From Hyphomicrobiaceae bacterium (GTDB lineage: Bacteria > Pseudomonadota > Alphaproteobacteria > Rhizobiales > Hyphomicrobiaceae): a stretch of DNA of 64,000 nucleotides. The notes below the pieces were generated by a model. It saw only the letters and a list, made by a program, of their open reading frames with translations, was not told where the DNA came from and did no database searches. Both the position numbers and the translations under genes were made by a program. Shown here piece after piece: positions 35,341-45,772 of the stretch. The DNA lies in the NCBI GenBank assembly GCA_021730785.1, contig JAKFWF010000039.1:1-64000 (forward strand), given 5' to 3'. Each line of letters begins with the position of its first letter. Position 1 is the stretch's first letter.

Positions 35341-35350
35341 GACGCGATCG

Positions 35351-36187
35351 CTACGCCTTTGTCCGGCGGAACTCTTCGCCGAGTGAGTTCCAGATGTGCG
35401 AATAGAGCCGGCTGAACTCCTCCGAGCCGCGCAGCGCAACGGGGTCGCGCGGGCGGTCGAAGGGCACGGCGAAATCCTCCTTCAGCCGGCCCGGACGCGC
35501 CGACAGCAGGATGATGCGGCTCGAAAGGGTGAGTGCCTCGCCCAGATCGTGCGTGACGAACAGCACCGTCTGCCGTTCGCGCTCCCAAATTTCGAGCAGC
35601 GTCTTGTGCATCTCGAGCTTGGTGTGCGTGTCGAGCGCGCCGAACGGTTCGTCCATCAGCAGGATTTCGGGCTCCATGATCAGGGTCCGCATGAGGGCGA
35701 CGCGCTGGCGCATGCCGCCCGAAAGCTGCCGTGGGAAGCTTTTCTCAAAGCCGGCGAGGCCGGCGGTCGCGATGGCGCGGGCAACCTTTTCCGCACGCAC
35801 TGGCTTGGCGATGCCGGCAATCTCAAGCCCATAGCCGATGTTGGCCTCGACCGTGCGCCAGGGGAACACCGTGTCGCGCTGAAACACGTAGCCGACCTTA
35901 CGGTTGATCGCGCCGTGCACAACCTCGTCGGCGTCGATGCGGATGCGTCCGCCTGACTTCGGCAGGAGGCCCGCCACCATATTGAGAATGGTGCTCTTGC
36001 CGCAGCCCGATGGGCCGAGCAAGGCGACGAACTCGCCCTGCTTCACCTCGAACGACACGTTGTCGACTGCCACCACGTCGGCGGTCGCGTTCTTGAACCG
36101 CTTATCGAGCGCCTCGACCGTGATGCGAGTCGTGGCAGTGGCCCTCATGGCCGCGGTCTGGAGCCTGACGACGTTGGCTGCGCTCAT
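35351..36187 (-). CDS. ABC transporter ATP-binding protein (SsuB/TauB type)
   Basis: Cytoplasmic ATPase of 278 residues. Walker A LLGPSGCGKSTIL, signature QLSGGMRQRVALMR, Walker B ILLMDEPFGALD and H-loop FVTHDLGEAL are all intact; TQ-type Q-loop YVFQRDTVFPWRT fits the nitrate/sulphonate/taurine importers. The first 18 residues form a short extension before TTRITVEALDK. It overlaps the substrate-binding protein gene by 4 bases, so the three genes are one operon. The imported substrate cannot be assigned. Confidence 0.92.
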   Translation of the reverse strand: MSAANVVRLQTAAMRATATTRITVEALDKRFKNATADVVAVDNVSFEVKQGEFVALLGPSGCGKSTILNMVAGLLPKSGGRIRIDADEVVHGAINRKVGYVFQRDTVFPWRTVEANIGYGLEIAGIAKPVRAEKVARAIATAGLAGFEKSFPRQLSGGMRQRVALMRTLIMEPEILLMDEPFGALDTHTKLEMHKTLLEIWERERQTVLFVTHDLGEALTLSSRIILLSARPGRLKEDFAVPFDRPRDPVALRGSEEFSRLYSHIWNSLGEEFRRTKA

Positions 36188-37233
36188 TTGAACTTCGCAG
36201 TTGCTGCCTCGACAAAGCTCATGTCGACGATGTCTTCATAGGTCGCCGGCGGAATGTCGGTGCCGGCGCGATACCACACCTTCCCCCCACGCTCAAAGGC
36301 CGCCTTGTCAAAGCGGCCGTCATAGGCCCAGGTGGCCTTGTCGAAGCTCATCTCGGCCTTTACGGCGACCGGGTCGATGCCGGCGTAGTGCCTTTCGCCG
36401 ACCAGCGCGTAGGCCTCGTCGATCGACGCTGACTTGAGCCACTTCATCGCCTGATACATGCCGTTGACGAAGGCCTGCACCTTGGCCCTCTCGGCTTGGA
36501 TGGTCTCTTCCAGCGTATAGAGGACGAGCACCGGCACCGTGCCGCCGAACGCCGCTTCAAACACGCCGGCTTTGCTGGTGTCGTAGATCACTCGGCCGAA
36601 ACCGCCCTTCTCCGCCTCGATCACCCAGCCGGGCACGGCCACGATGGCGTCGAACTGCTTGGTCTCGAGGCCCGGGATCATGGTCTTGATGCCGCCGCCG
36701 GCAACCCAATTGATCTTGTCGCCGAAGCCCTTGGTCTCGAACAGGTAGGTGCCATACATCCAGGTGCCGGAGCCGATGGCGGTCGCTGCAATCACCGGCT
36801 TGGCACCATCAGCGCGCTTGTAAGCGCCAAGCTTTTCGACCGTATCGATGCCGGCGTCGAACAGGTCGCGGCGCACCACGATGTTGGAAATCGATGCGAT
36901 CATCTGCGAGGCCATGATGATCTTGCACTTCTTGCCGCGGTTCGACAGCTGCAGTGGATGGCTGGCATCGCCGTGGGCGAACATGGCCTGACCGGCAGCC
37001 AGCGTCTGGCGGCCGTGCGTGCCCGCGTTGCCGATGACGAGTTTGAGGTCCAGGTTCTCGGACTTGAAGAAGCCCTTGGCTTCGGCGATGGGCCCGAGCG
37101 CATAGATCGGCGTCGATGGACCAAAGGCGAGCGAGGCCGTGCTCGTCGCCTGGGCGGCTGCCCGGCCAGGCAAAGCCGTCGCGCCGACCAGCGCAACGCC
37201 GGCGGTAACCATCTGACGACGATCGAGTTGCAT
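36184..37233 (-). CDS. ABC transporter substrate-binding protein (NMT1/TauA-like)
   Basis: Periplasmic binding protein of 349 residues. The N-terminus DRRQMVTAGVALVGATALP resembles a Tat-type signal (twin Arg), with cleavage near AAA-QA. The mature part follows the NMT1/TauA fold: IYALGPIAEAKGFFKSENLD at the start, AAGQAMFAHGDASHPL, TAIGSGTWMYGTYL and a C-terminal helical region. First gene of the importer operon on the minus strand; 458 non-coding bases separate its start from rho. Ligand unknown. Confidence 0.89.
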   Translation of the reverse strand: MQLDRRQMVTAGVALVGATALPGRAAAQATSTASLAFGPSTPIYALGPIAEAKGFFKSENLDLKLVIGNAGTHGRQTLAAGQAMFAHGDASHPLQLSNRGKKCKIIMASQMIASISNIVVRRDLFDAGIDTVEKLGAYKRADGAKPVIAATAIGSGTWMYGTYLFETKGFGDKINWVAGGGIKTMIPGLETKQFDAIVAVPGWVIEAEKGGFGRVIYDTSKAGVFEAAFGGTVPVLVLYTLEETIQAERAKVQAFVNGMYQAMKWLKSASIDEAYALVGERHYAGIDPVAVKAEMSFDKATWAYDGRFDKAAFERGGKVWYRAGTDIPPATYEDIVDMSFVEAATAKFK

Positions 37234-37691
37234 ATCATCTCCCCTGAAAGTGCCGCGAGCATTGCCGGCCAGCTTAGCCCTCGCCCGCTTGACGTTATCC
37301 CGCTGTTGTAGTCGCTCCCTGGCCGGGTCGCCACAGCAGTTTTATCGAGAGGCTGCATAAATGACCTTGACCCCACCTTGGCGCGGCCAAGTGGGGGTGG
37401 CCGGCAGTAATCGTGCGTCTGACAACCGTGACCATCCGTTCAAGCGATTGCCCCGGCGCCCCTCCTGTTGCCCCTTCCTCTGCGCTGCGAACTCTGTTAT
37501 GCAGTCGCTGTGCGGGTGCTGGCGGCGGAGAGGCCTGCCAGCGGAATTGAAGCCACGCGGTGCCCTACCGACGACGGCCTACCCGCTATGGCGCATCCCC
37601 TGCGCTTACCCCGATCTCTCCGAACTGCCGGCTCGGCACCATTGCCTCTCATCCCGCCACACCTCGCCAGAGCCCGCGTGGAACCCTCCCC
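37234..37691. other. 458-base non-coding region upstream of rho
   Basis: Divergent intergenic region between the importer operon and rho. Nothing protein-coding is convincing. Rho genes commonly have long leaders because Rho represses its own synthesis, so part of this is probably the rho 5' leader. hemE, which often neighbours rho and the replication origin in this class, is absent here. TTATC-containing motifs occur (37292, 37338) but none matches the DnaA box well. Confidence 0.4.
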
Positions 37692-38957
37692 ATGGCCGAA
37701 ATGAAACTCAAAGACCTGAAGGCAAAAACCCCAACCGAAATGCTCAGTTTCGCTGAGGAACATGGCGTCGAGAACGCCAGTACTCTGCGCAAACAGGAGC
37801 TCATGTTCGCCGTGCTCAAGCAGTTGGCGGCGAAGGAAATAGAAATCACCGGCATCGGCGTGGTCGAAGTTTTGCAGGACGGCTTCGGCTTCCTGCGTTC
37901 GCCGGATGCGAACTACCTGCCCGGACCGGACGACATCTACATATCACCCTCGCAGATCCGCAAATTCGGTCTGCGCACCGGCGACACCGTCGAAGGCCAG
38001 ATCCGTTCGCCGAAGGATGGCGAGCGCTACTTCGCGTTGCTGAAGGTCAACGAAATCAACTTCGAGGACCCGGAGAACGCCAAGCACAAGGTCAACTTCG
38101 ACAACCTGACGCCGCTGTATCCGACGAAGTGGCTGAAGATGGAGATCGAGGATCCGACCATCAAGGATCTGTCGGCCCGCGTCATCGACATCGTAGCGCC
38201 GATGGGCAAGGGCCAGCGCGCCCTCATCGTCGCCCAGCCGCGTACCGGCAAGACCGTGCTGCTGCAGAACATCGCACACGCGATCTCGACCAATCACCCG
38301 GAATGCTACCTGATGGTGCTGCTGATTGACGAGCGGCCCGAGGAAGTCACCGACATGTCGCGCACGGTGAAGGGCGAGGTGATCGCCTCGACTTTCGATG
38401 AGCCGCCGACCCGCCACGTCCAGGTATCGGAAATGGTGATCGAGAAGGCCAAGCGGCTGGTCGAACACAAACGCGACGTGGTGATTTTGCTGGACAGCAT
38501 CACGCGTCTCGGCCGCGCCTACAACACCGTGGTGCCGTCATCCGGCAAGGTGCTGACCGGCGGTGTCGATTCGAATGCGCTGCAGCGCCCGAAACGGTTC
38601 TTCGGCGCGGCGCGCAACATCGAGGAGGGCGGCTCGCTCACCATCATCGCCACGGCGCTGATCGAGACCGGCAGCCGCATGGACGAGGTGATCTTCGAGG
38701 AGTTCAAGGGCACCGGCAACAGCGAGGTCGTGCTCGACCGCAAGGTATCCGACAAGCGCGTGTTCCCGGCGATCGACATCGCCAAGAGCGGCACGCGCAA
38801 GGAAGAGCTGCTGGTTCCCCGTGATCAGCTCAAGAAAATGTACGTGCTGCGCCGCATTCTGAACCCCATGGGCACCATGGATGCGGTCGAATTCCTGGTC
38901 GACAAGCTGCGCTCGACAAAGACCAACGGCGAGTTCTTCCAGAGCATGAATACGTGA
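37692..38957 (+). CDS. rho: Transcription termination factor Rho
   Basis: Hexameric RNA helicase that terminates transcription. It has 421 residues: N-terminal helical part (1-45, [20 protein letters not shown]), RNA-binding cold-shock-like domain ([20 protein letters not shown]) and motor domain with [13 protein letters not shown] (P-loop), [11 protein letters not shown] (catalytic Glu), the [11 protein letters not shown] Walker B, and Q-loop/R-loop [14 protein letters not shown] 37692 is chosen; the in-frame extension upstream is not Rho-like. It leads toward mnmE-mnmG-rsmG-parAB on the same strand. Confidence 0.97.
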   Translation: MAEMKLKDLKAKTPTEMLSFAEEHGVENASTLRKQELMFAVLKQLAAKEIEITGIGVVEVLQDGFGFLRSPDANYLPGPDDIYISPSQIRKFGLRTGDTVEGQIRSPKDGERYFALLKVNEINFEDPENAKHKVNFDNLTPLYPTKWLKMEIEDPTIKDLSARVIDIVAPMGKGQRALIVAQPRTGKTVLLQNIAHAISTNHPECYLMVLLIDERPEEVTDMSRTVKGEVIASTFDEPPTRHVQVSEMVIEKAKRLVEHKRDVVILLDSITRLGRAYNTVVPSSGKVLTGGVDSNALQRPKRFFGAARNIEEGGSLTIIATALIETGSRMDEVIFEEFKGTGNSEVVLDRKVSDKRVFPAIDIAKSGTRKEELLVPRDQLKKMYVLRRILNPMGTMDAVEFLVDKLRSTKTNGEFFQSMNT

Positions 38958-38984
38958 ATTAGGGCTCGGCTGCCCGCTGGTTTG

Positions 38985-39143
38985 CCTCCCCCTCGACGGG
39001 GGAGGACGCCGCGCCATGAGTTGAGCCGCGCGCCTCGAAAATAAGGCCGCAAGCGCCAGCGCGCGCACCTGTAGAGGCGATGGTCCGCAATGCGCCACCT
39101 GACTCATGGCGCGCGATCTTCCCCCATCAAAGGGGGAGGGAAG
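38985..39143. repeat. Composite palindromic intergenic element
   Basis: Nested symmetry over about 160 bases behind rho. A hairpin at 38985-39005 (CCTCCCCC / GGGGGAGG, 5-base loop) is followed by CGCGCCATGAGT at 39010-39021. An exact 12-base inverted copy, ACTCATGGCGCG, is at 39102-39113, followed by a second hairpin at 39118-39139 (CTTCCCCC / GGGGGAGG, 6-base loop). It looks like a dispersed intergenic repeat; the first hairpin may also help end rho transcription, though it lacks a T tract. Confidence 0.6.
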
Positions 39144-39188
39144 TGGGAGCAAGCGGATGTCTTCGTCATCCAAGGACCAAACCTGGCG

Positions 39189-39608
39189 TCACGGCGGTGG
39201 AATGAACCGCTCCTGCGGAACAACCGCAACTGGCGTCAATTCGACCAGGAAGTCCTCGCGACCGAGACCAGCCACCATCACCGAGGTGCTTGCCGGGGCC
39301 GTCTCCGGCCGAAGTAACTCGGATCGCATGCACTGAATTGCGGGCAGCTACGACCAATCGGTGAAGTACGTCGTCATGGCGACGATGTCTTCTCTCCTTC
39401 ACCCGACCGCGCCCAGGACGGCCGCTATGTTCCTGAAGCACCGCCGCGTCTGGGCCGCGATGTCTCCTTTGCCAACAATCGCCTCGTTCTCGTCCCCGGC
39501 AACTCGTCCGGTCACGTGGACCACAATGCCCTCCGGCTGGACCACGGACATGTTGAAGCCCCGCCCCTTTGGACCCCAACAGCCCGTTGGATTGAAACGT
39601 CCCGCCAT
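39189..39608 (-). pseudogene. RidA family pseudogene with two nonsense codons
   Basis: Reading from ATG 39608 in one unbroken frame gives a RidA/YjgF-type protein: RFNPTGCWGPKGRGFNMSV, VVHVTGRVA, DIAAQTRRCFRNIAAVLG, then a TGA at 39401-39399, DIVAMTTYFTDWS, a TAG at 39350-39348, and LPAIQCMRSELLRPETAPAS, STSVMVAGLGR, FLVELTPVAVVPQERFIPPP and the natural TGA. No indel is needed. Both stops can be explained by single C-to-T changes (CGA to TGA, CAG to TAG). RidA proteins are enamine/imine deaminases; this copy cannot make a full-length product. Confidence 0.8.
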
Positions 39609-39666
39609 GAGCTGCGCCATTGCTGGTGAATGTGGGCATTCGTGCGCCACCATGTTATCATCGCAT

Positions 39667-40251
39667 ATGACCGCGTTGCCGAAACATCGCATGACCGCAG
39701 ACGAGTTCCTGGCCTGGGCTGAAGCCCAGCCAAACGAATCCGGTCGGTTCGAACTTTGGGACGGTCAGATCGTCATCAAGCGCGGCCCGGCCGAGCAGCA
39801 GCAGTCCGAGCGCGCGCGACACTGGGATGCCAAATTTGCAATCGCATCGGCTTTGAAGGCTGCAGTCAAGAATTCCAAGCTGCCGTGCTTCGCCGTACCC
39901 GAGGGTGCCGGACTTCGATTGACCAACGATCGCGTAGTTGAACCGGATGCCATGGTCTATTGCGGGCAGCGCGTTCAGCCGGACGCCCACTATGTCCCCA
40001 ACCCGATCATTGTCGTCGAGGTGCTTTCACCCACCACTGCAAGTTTCGACCATGGCCTCAAACTGGGCGCGTACTTCGAGCTCGTCTCGGTACACCACTA
40101 CCTGATCATCGACCCCACCGCTCGGTTAATCATCCATCACAGCCGCGGCTCCGGTGACGCCTTGATGACGCGGATCGTCGCCGAGCTGCAGCTCAAACTC
40201 GATCCGCCCGGGCTCGATGTCGATCTATCCGAATTGTTTGAAGCAGGCTGA
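39667..40251 (+). CDS. Uma2 family putative endonuclease (DUF820)
   Basis: Second Uma2/DUF820 protein of the window, 194 residues. It begins RMTADEFLAWAEAQP and shows the fold markers FELWDGQIV, VVEPDAMVYCGQ (PD), IVVEVLSPTTASFD (E) and HGLKLGAYFEL with the Lys that the copy at 26.9 kb lacks, so the PD-(D/E)xK site may be complete. ATG 39667. It lies between the ridA pseudogene and a GNAT gene, just upstream of mnmE, in a small accessory patch between rho and mnmE. Confidence 0.83.
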   Translation: MTALPKHRMTADEFLAWAEAQPNESGRFELWDGQIVIKRGPAEQQQSERARHWDAKFAIASALKAAVKNSKLPCFAVPEGAGLRLTNDRVVEPDAMVYCGQRVQPDAHYVPNPIIVVEVLSPTTASFDHGLKLGAYFELVSVHHYLIIDPTARLIIHHSRGSGDALMTRIVAELQLKLDPPGLDVDLSELFEAG

Positions 40252-40256
40252 TCTCC

Positions 40257-40985
40257 GTGTCCGCATCCAACAACGCCCTCGGTCAGCCAATCGGCGCTGC
40301 CGTTCCGAGCTGGACGGCGCGTCCACGGCCGCCGCGCACGCCGATGACGGGCCGCTTCTGCCGCGTGGAAATGCTGGATCCAGCACGCCACGCCAGCGAG
40401 CTGTTCGAAGGCAAGCAACTCGACCGCGCTGGGTATAACTGGACCTATCTGCCCTATGGTCCCTTCGAGGCGCTCAGCGACTATCGCGTCTGGCTCGACC
40501 AGATCGCCAAGGCCGGCGACCCGCTGTTCCACACCATCATCGATCTCGCCTCGGGGAAGGCAGTTGGCATCGCCAGTCTGATGCGGATCGATCCACCGAA
40601 CGGGGTGATCGAGGTCGGACATATCCACTACTCGCCGTTGCTGCAGCGCCGACCCCATGCGACGGAAGCTATGTACCTGTTGATGGCCCGCGTGTTCGAC
40701 GAACTCGGCTATCGGCGCTACGAGTGGAAGTGCAATAGCCTGAACCAGCCGTCGATGGATGCGGCCGCGCGCTACGGTTTCACCTTCGAGGGGACGTTCC
40801 GGCAGGCGGCGGTGGTGAAAGGCGCCAACCGGGACACCGCCTGGTTCTCGATCCTGGACAGCGAATGGCCCGCCCTGAAGCGGGCCTATCGGCGATGGCT
40901 CGATGCTGGTAACTTCGATGCAGATGGCCGCCAGCGGGTCGCCTTGAGCCAGACGATCGCCGATGAGCGCAGCCGCCAAGCCTGA
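40257..40985 (+). CDS. GNAT family N-acetyltransferase (RimJ/RimL-like)
   Basis: Acetyltransferase of 242 residues. The body has YNWTYLPYGPFEALSDY, DLASGKAVGIASLMRIDP, EVGHIHYSPLLQRRPHATEA (acetyl-CoA loop) and NSLNQPSMDAAARYGF, the pattern of GNAT proteins similar to yeast and fungal N-acetyltransferases of the RimJ group. The start at 40257 overlaps nothing; the stop lies 22 bases inside mnmE. The pair is therefore translationally close, but the substrate is unknown. Confidence 0.86.
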   Translation: MSASNNALGQPIGAAVPSWTARPRPPRTPMTGRFCRVEMLDPARHASELFEGKQLDRAGYNWTYLPYGPFEALSDYRVWLDQIAKAGDPLFHTIIDLASGKAVGIASLMRIDPPNGVIEVGHIHYSPLLQRRPHATEAMYLLMARVFDELGYRRYEWKCNSLNQPSMDAAARYGFTFEGTFRQAAVVKGANRDTAWFSILDSEWPALKRAYRRWLDAGNFDADGRQRVALSQTIADERSRQA

Positions 40986-42312
40986 TACCATCTTCGCACT
41001 ATCGAGCGCGGCCGGCCGGTCTGCCGTCGCGGTGGTACGGATGTCTGGCCCGCAGGCCGCTGCCGTGGTCCGTTCGATGACCGGACGCGACCTTGCCCAT
41101 TGCACCGCTGCCTTGCGCACCATCCGCCACCCTGTGTCCCATGCCATTCTCGATCGCGCGGTGGTCCTGTTCTTCAAGGGACCAGCGAGCGAAACCGGTG
41201 AGGACATCGCCGAGCTGCAGTTGCACGGCAGTCGGGCGGTGGTGGCAGCCGTCCTCGCCGCGCTTGGTACGATCCCCGGCTGCCGGATGGCATTGCCGGG
41301 CGAGTTCGCCCGCCGCGCCTTCGACAACGGCAAGATCGATTTGACCACGGCGGAAGGGCTCGCCGATCTGATCGACGCAGAGACCGAGCAGCAGCGCATC
41401 CAGGCCTTGGCGCAGGCGTCCGGCGAACATCACAGGCTCTATGCCGGATGGCGGCGGGAGCTGATCCAGGCCCAGGCGCTGGTCGAGGCGGCCATCGATT
41501 TCGCGGACGAGGGTGACGTGAGTTTGCACGCGGTCGGCGAAGCGATGGGGGCAGCATTGGCGCTGACGGAGGCCTTAGGGCGGCACCTGGCTGGCGCCAA
41601 CCGGGGCGAAATCCGGCGCACCGGCTTCAAGGTGGTGCTAGCCGGCGCACCCAACGCGGGCAAGTCGAGCTTGCTCAATGCGTTGAGCAGGCGCGACGCC
41701 GCGATCGTGTCCGACGAGCCTGGCACCACCCGCGATGTGATCGAAGTGCGGCTCGACCTTGACGGCATCGCGGTGCTGATCAGCGACACGGCCGGCATTC
41801 GCGAGGCAACGGGCGGAGTTGAACGGGAAGGCGTTCGCCGCTCGCTCGAACGGGTGCGAGCGGCTGACCTGGTGCTGTGGCTGCGCGATGCGACCGCCCA
41901 CGAGGGTGCCGAGGCAGTGCCGGCGGCATTCATGCCGTCACTCGACACTGCAACCATCCATATTGCGACCAAGATGGACTTGTTGCCGGCCGGCGTGTTG
42001 GGGCCGCGGGGGCTTGCGATCTCAACTGTAACGGGGCAGGGGCTGGACGCTCTGACCAGCGAGATCATCCGGCACGCCAAGCAGTATCTGGGCGATGACA
42101 CCGCTCTTGCGCCGACCCAATCCCGCCATCGTGCGCATCTGCAGGCGGCGCTCGAACATCTGGCGGCCTTCGTTGCCGGCAGCAGCGATCACCTCGAACT
42201 GCGCGCCGAGGATTTGCGGCTGGCCGCCAACGAGCTTGGCCGGCTGACCGGCCGGATCGATCCGGAAGAGGTTCTGGGCGAAATCTTCGGCCGGTTCTGC
42301 ATCGGCAAGTGA
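40963..42312 (+). CDS. mnmE: tRNA uridine-5-carboxymethylaminomethyl(34) synthesis GTPase MnmE
   Basis: GTPase that with MnmG makes the (c)mnm5 modification at U34. It has 449 residues: the N-terminal folate-binding domain ([42 protein letters not shown]), an inserted G domain with [14 protein letters not shown] (about 228-241), [15 protein letters not shown] and a less standard TKMD, and the C-terminal helices ending in FCIGK with the functional Cys. The GTG/ATG-proximal start overlaps the GNAT gene. Followed by mnmG after a parS site. Confidence 0.95.
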   Translation: MSAAAKPDTIFALSSAAGRSAVAVVRMSGPQAAAVVRSMTGRDLAHCTAALRTIRHPVSHAILDRAVVLFFKGPASETGEDIAELQLHGSRAVVAAVLAALGTIPGCRMALPGEFARRAFDNGKIDLTTAEGLADLIDAETEQQRIQALAQASGEHHRLYAGWRRELIQAQALVEAAIDFADEGDVSLHAVGEAMGAALALTEALGRHLAGANRGEIRRTGFKVVLAGAPNAGKSSLLNALSRRDAAIVSDEPGTTRDVIEVRLDLDGIAVLISDTAGIREATGGVEREGVRRSLERVRAADLVLWLRDATAHEGAEAVPAAFMPSLDTATIHIATKMDLLPAGVLGPRGLAISTVTGQGLDALTSEIIRHAKQYLGDDTALAPTQSRHRAHLQAALEHLAAFVAGSSDHLELRAEDLRLAANELGRLTGRIDPEEVLGEIFGRFCIGK

Positions 42313-42322
42313 AGCCACCGAT

Positions 42323-42338
42323 TGTTTCACGTGAAACA
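42323..42338. other. parS centromere site 1
   Basis: Perfect 16-base palindrome TGTTTCACGTGAAACA, the chromosomal parS consensus bound by ParB. It lies between the mnmE stop and the mnmG ATG. Confidence 0.95.
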
Positions 42339-42356
42339 TCTGCTAAATCGAGCCCC

Positions 42357-44234
42357 ATGAAGCAAACTGCGTTCGATGTCATTGTTGTGGGCGGCGGGCA
42401 TGCCGGCTGTGAAGCGGCAGCCGCATCCGCACGCATGGGTGCACGAACCGCGCTGATCACGCATAAAGCCGCGAGCATCGGCGAAATGTCGTGCAACCCG
42501 GCAGTCGGCGGTCTCGGCAAGGGCCATCTCGTGCGCGAAATCGATGCGCTCGACGGGCTGATGGCCCGCGTGACGGATCAGGCTGGCATCCAGTTTCGCA
42601 TGCTCAACCGATCGCGCGGGCCGGCGGTGCAGGGGCTCAGGGCGCAAGCCGACCGCAAGCTCTACCGGCTGGCGATGCAGCGGACGATCGCTGCGACCTC
42701 GAGTCTTGTCGTGCTGGAAGGCGCGGTCGAGGATCTTGTGGCGGACGGCACCCGCGTCGGTGGCGTGGTCCTGGCCGATGGCCGGCAGTTGTCGGCTGGC
42801 GCGGTGGTGCTGACGACGGGCACATTCCTCAACGGGCTCATTCATCGCGGGTCCGAAAAGATCCCCGCCGGCCGGATCGGCGATCTGCCGGCCCTGAAGC
42901 TGTCGGGTCGTCTCAAGGCGCTTGGCGTTGACCTTGGCCGCCTGAAGACCGGCACGCCGGCACGCCTCGATGGCAAGTCGATCCGCTGGGGCAGCCTTGA
43001 GCGGCAGCCGGGCGACAACCCGCCGGAGCCGTTTTCATATCTGAATGACCACATCGACGTGCCGCAGATCGACTGCCACATCACGCATACGACGGCTGCC
43101 ACCCACCGTATCGTGCGTGACAACCTCGGGCAATCGGCCATGTACTCGGGCCAGATCGAGGGCGTCGGACCGCGCTATTGCCCCTCGATCGAGGATAAGA
43201 TCGTCCGCTTCGGCGACCGTGACAGCCACCAGATCTTCCTGGAGCCGGAGGGCCTGGACGACGACACGGTTTATCCCAACGGCCTGTCGACCTCGTTGCC
43301 GGCCGACATCCAGGATCAGTTCCTTCGCACCATTCCCGGGCTCGAACAGGTGCGCGTCATCCAGCCCGGCTATGCGATCGAATACGACTATGTCGATCCG
43401 CGCGCGCTGTTGCCGAGCCTGGAGCTGAAGCGCCAGAGCGGCCTGTTTCTGGCCGGCCAGATCAACGGCACGACGGGCTATGAGGAGGCGGCGGCCCAAG
43501 GACTGCTCGCGGGACTCAACGCTGCGCGGTGCGCTGCGGGGGCTGAAGCGTTCATGCTGTCGCGCACCGACAGCTACCTCGGCGTCATGGTCGATGATCT
43601 GGTCACCCGCGGCGTGAGTGAGCCCTATCGCATGTTCACGTCCCGCGCCGAGTTCCGCTTGAAACTGCGCGGCGACAATGCCGACCAGCGCTTGACCCCG
43701 CGCGGCATCGCCATCGCCTGTGTGGGTGCGGAGCGCGCCCGGAGCTTTAATGCCAAGGCGGCAGCCCTTGCGGACGGCGAGCAGTTGTTGCGTGGTCTGT
43801 CGATGACGGCGTCGGAGGCTGCCAGGTTCGGCATCAAGATCAATCAGGACGGCAAGCGGCGCTCGGCCATGGAGTTTCTGGCCTATCCCGATGTCGACGT
43901 GAGCGTGCTGGGCCGGCGATGGCCAGAGCTCGGTTCGCTGGCTCCAAAGATTGCCGCGCAACTGGCTATCGATGCCAAGTATGCCGCCTACGTGGACCGC
44001 CAGGCGGCTGATGTGGTTGCCCTGCGCCGGGACGAGGCGACTGTGATCCCCGCGGACTTCGTCTATGCCGGCCTGCCCGGCCTCTCGACCGAATTGCGCG
44101 TGAAGCTCGAGCGGCATCGGCCGACGTCGATCGCCCAGGCGGCACGGATCGACGGCATGACGCCGGCGGCGCTCTTGATCCTGCTGGCGCATGTCAGAAA
44201 ACTGACGCCTGCGGTTTCGATGCGGACCGCCTGA
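42357..44234 (+). CDS. mnmG: tRNA uridine-5-carboxymethylaminomethyl(34) synthesis enzyme MnmG
   Basis: FAD-dependent partner of MnmE in U34 modification. It has 625 residues. FAD/NAD motifs: [16 protein letters not shown] (Rossmann loop), [25 protein letters not shown]; the GidA signature [11 protein letters not shown]-like stretch ([13 protein letters not shown]), NPPEPFSYL, and [14 protein letters not shown]. The C-terminal helical domain (about 560-625) is present. ATG 42357 (MKQTAFD) is preferred; an earlier start would place parS inside the gene. rsmG overlaps the stop by 1 base (TGATG). Confidence 0.96.
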   Translation: MKQTAFDVIVVGGGHAGCEAAAASARMGARTALITHKAASIGEMSCNPAVGGLGKGHLVREIDALDGLMARVTDQAGIQFRMLNRSRGPAVQGLRAQADRKLYRLAMQRTIAATSSLVVLEGAVEDLVADGTRVGGVVLADGRQLSAGAVVLTTGTFLNGLIHRGSEKIPAGRIGDLPALKLSGRLKALGVDLGRLKTGTPARLDGKSIRWGSLERQPGDNPPEPFSYLNDHIDVPQIDCHITHTTAATHRIVRDNLGQSAMYSGQIEGVGPRYCPSIEDKIVRFGDRDSHQIFLEPEGLDDDTVYPNGLSTSLPADIQDQFLRTIPGLEQVRVIQPGYAIEYDYVDPRALLPSLELKRQSGLFLAGQINGTTGYEEAAAQGLLAGLNAARCAAGAEAFMLSRTDSYLGVMVDDLVTRGVSEPYRMFTSRAEFRLKLRGDNADQRLTPRGIAIACVGAERARSFNAKAAALADGEQLLRGLSMTASEAARFGIKINQDGKRRSAMEFLAYPDVDVSVLGRRWPELGSLAPKIAAQLAIDAKYAAYVDRQAADVVALRRDEATVIPADFVYAGLPGLSTELRVKLERHRPTSIAQAARIDGMTPAALLILLAHVRKLTPAVSMRTA

Positions 44235-44896
44235 TGGCCGACGCGCCACACATTGCCGGGCCCAGCGACTTTGCCAAGGCTTTCGATGTTTCACGTGAAA
44301 CAATCGAGCGGCTGAAACTTTATGCCGACCTGCTGCTGCGGTGGCAGAAGGCCGTCAACCTCGTGGCGCCCGGCACGCTCGATGATGTCTGGCATCGGCA
44401 TATCGCCGACAGCGCACAGTTCGTCGACCTGTTGCCCCAAGGCGCAACTAGGCAGACGGACCTCGGGTCCGGCGGCGGCTTTCCAGGGCTCGTCATCGCG
44501 ATCATGCGTGCGGATCAGCCCCTGTTCCGCACGACGATGGTGGAAAGTGACCAGCGCAAGTCGGCATTCCTGCGGGAAGTCGCGCGGCAGACGGGGATCG
44601 CTGTGGACATCGTGAACGGGCGTATCGAAAATCCGGAGACTCACGCTAAGGTTGCCTCGACAGATGTTGTCACCGCTCGGGCGCTGGCGCCACTTGGACG
44701 GTTGCTTGAACTGAGTGCGGCATACTATTCGGTCGGCACCATTGGGCTCTTTGCCAAAGGGCGAGAGGTCGACCAAGAGTTGGACGACGCGCGGCGGATG
44801 TGCACGTTCGAACACCGCTTGGTGCCCAGCGTAACCCAGCTCGGTGCCTACATCGTTGAAATTCGTGGTCTGTGTGTGCGTCCGAACCCAGGTTGA
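44234..44896 (+). CDS. rsmG: 16S rRNA (guanine(527)-N7)-methyltransferase RsmG
   Basis: Methylates G527 of 16S rRNA; loss gives low-level streptomycin resistance. It has 220 residues. Visible: YADLLLRWQKAVNLVAPGTL, WHRHIADSAQFVDLLP, the SAM motif TDLGSGGGFPGLVIAIM and VVTARALAPLGRLLEL. The start overlaps the mnmG stop. A second perfect parS lies inside the coding region and supplies the codons for Val-Ser-Arg-Glu-Thr near residue 20. Order mnmE-mnmG-rsmG-parA-parB is the standard origin-proximal cluster. Confidence 0.95.
   Translation: MADAPHIAGPSDFAKAFDVSRETIERLKLYADLLLRWQKAVNLVAPGTLDDVWHRHIADSAQFVDLLPQGATRQTDLGSGGGFPGLVIAIMRADQPLFRTTMVESDQRKSAFLREVARQTGIAVDIVNGRIENPETHAKVASTDVVTARALAPLGRLLELSAAYYSVGTIGLFAKGREVDQELDDARRMCTFEHRLVPSVTQLGAYIVEIRGLCVRPNPG
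44287..44302. other. parS centromere site 2 (inside rsmG)
   Basis: Second perfect TGTTTCACGTGAAACA, 1.96 kb from the first and about 610 bases upstream of parA. It is part of the rsmG reading frame. Confidence 0.95.
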
Positions 44897-44913
44897 CTTC
44901 GGGAGGTTATTCG

Positions 44914-45729
<816 letters not shown>

Positions 45730-45772
45730 CGCGGTCGCAACCCAGCACAGCAGCGCACACATGAGGAACCTG

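Noticed and set aside
37234-37691. Replication origin between the importer operon and rho
   Set aside because: The position near parS is suggestive, but the region is not AT-rich, has no good DnaA boxes and hemE is absent.
39348-39401. Programmed stop-codon read-through or selenocysteine in the RidA-like frame
   Set aside because: Two different stop codons, no SECIS-like hairpin and no family precedent; simple gene decay explains it.
26973-40251. The two Uma2 genes as ends of one mobile island from 27 to 40 kb
   Set aside because: They are in the same orientation, differ in sequence, have no shared flanking repeats and enclose housekeeping genes such as nuoB and rho.
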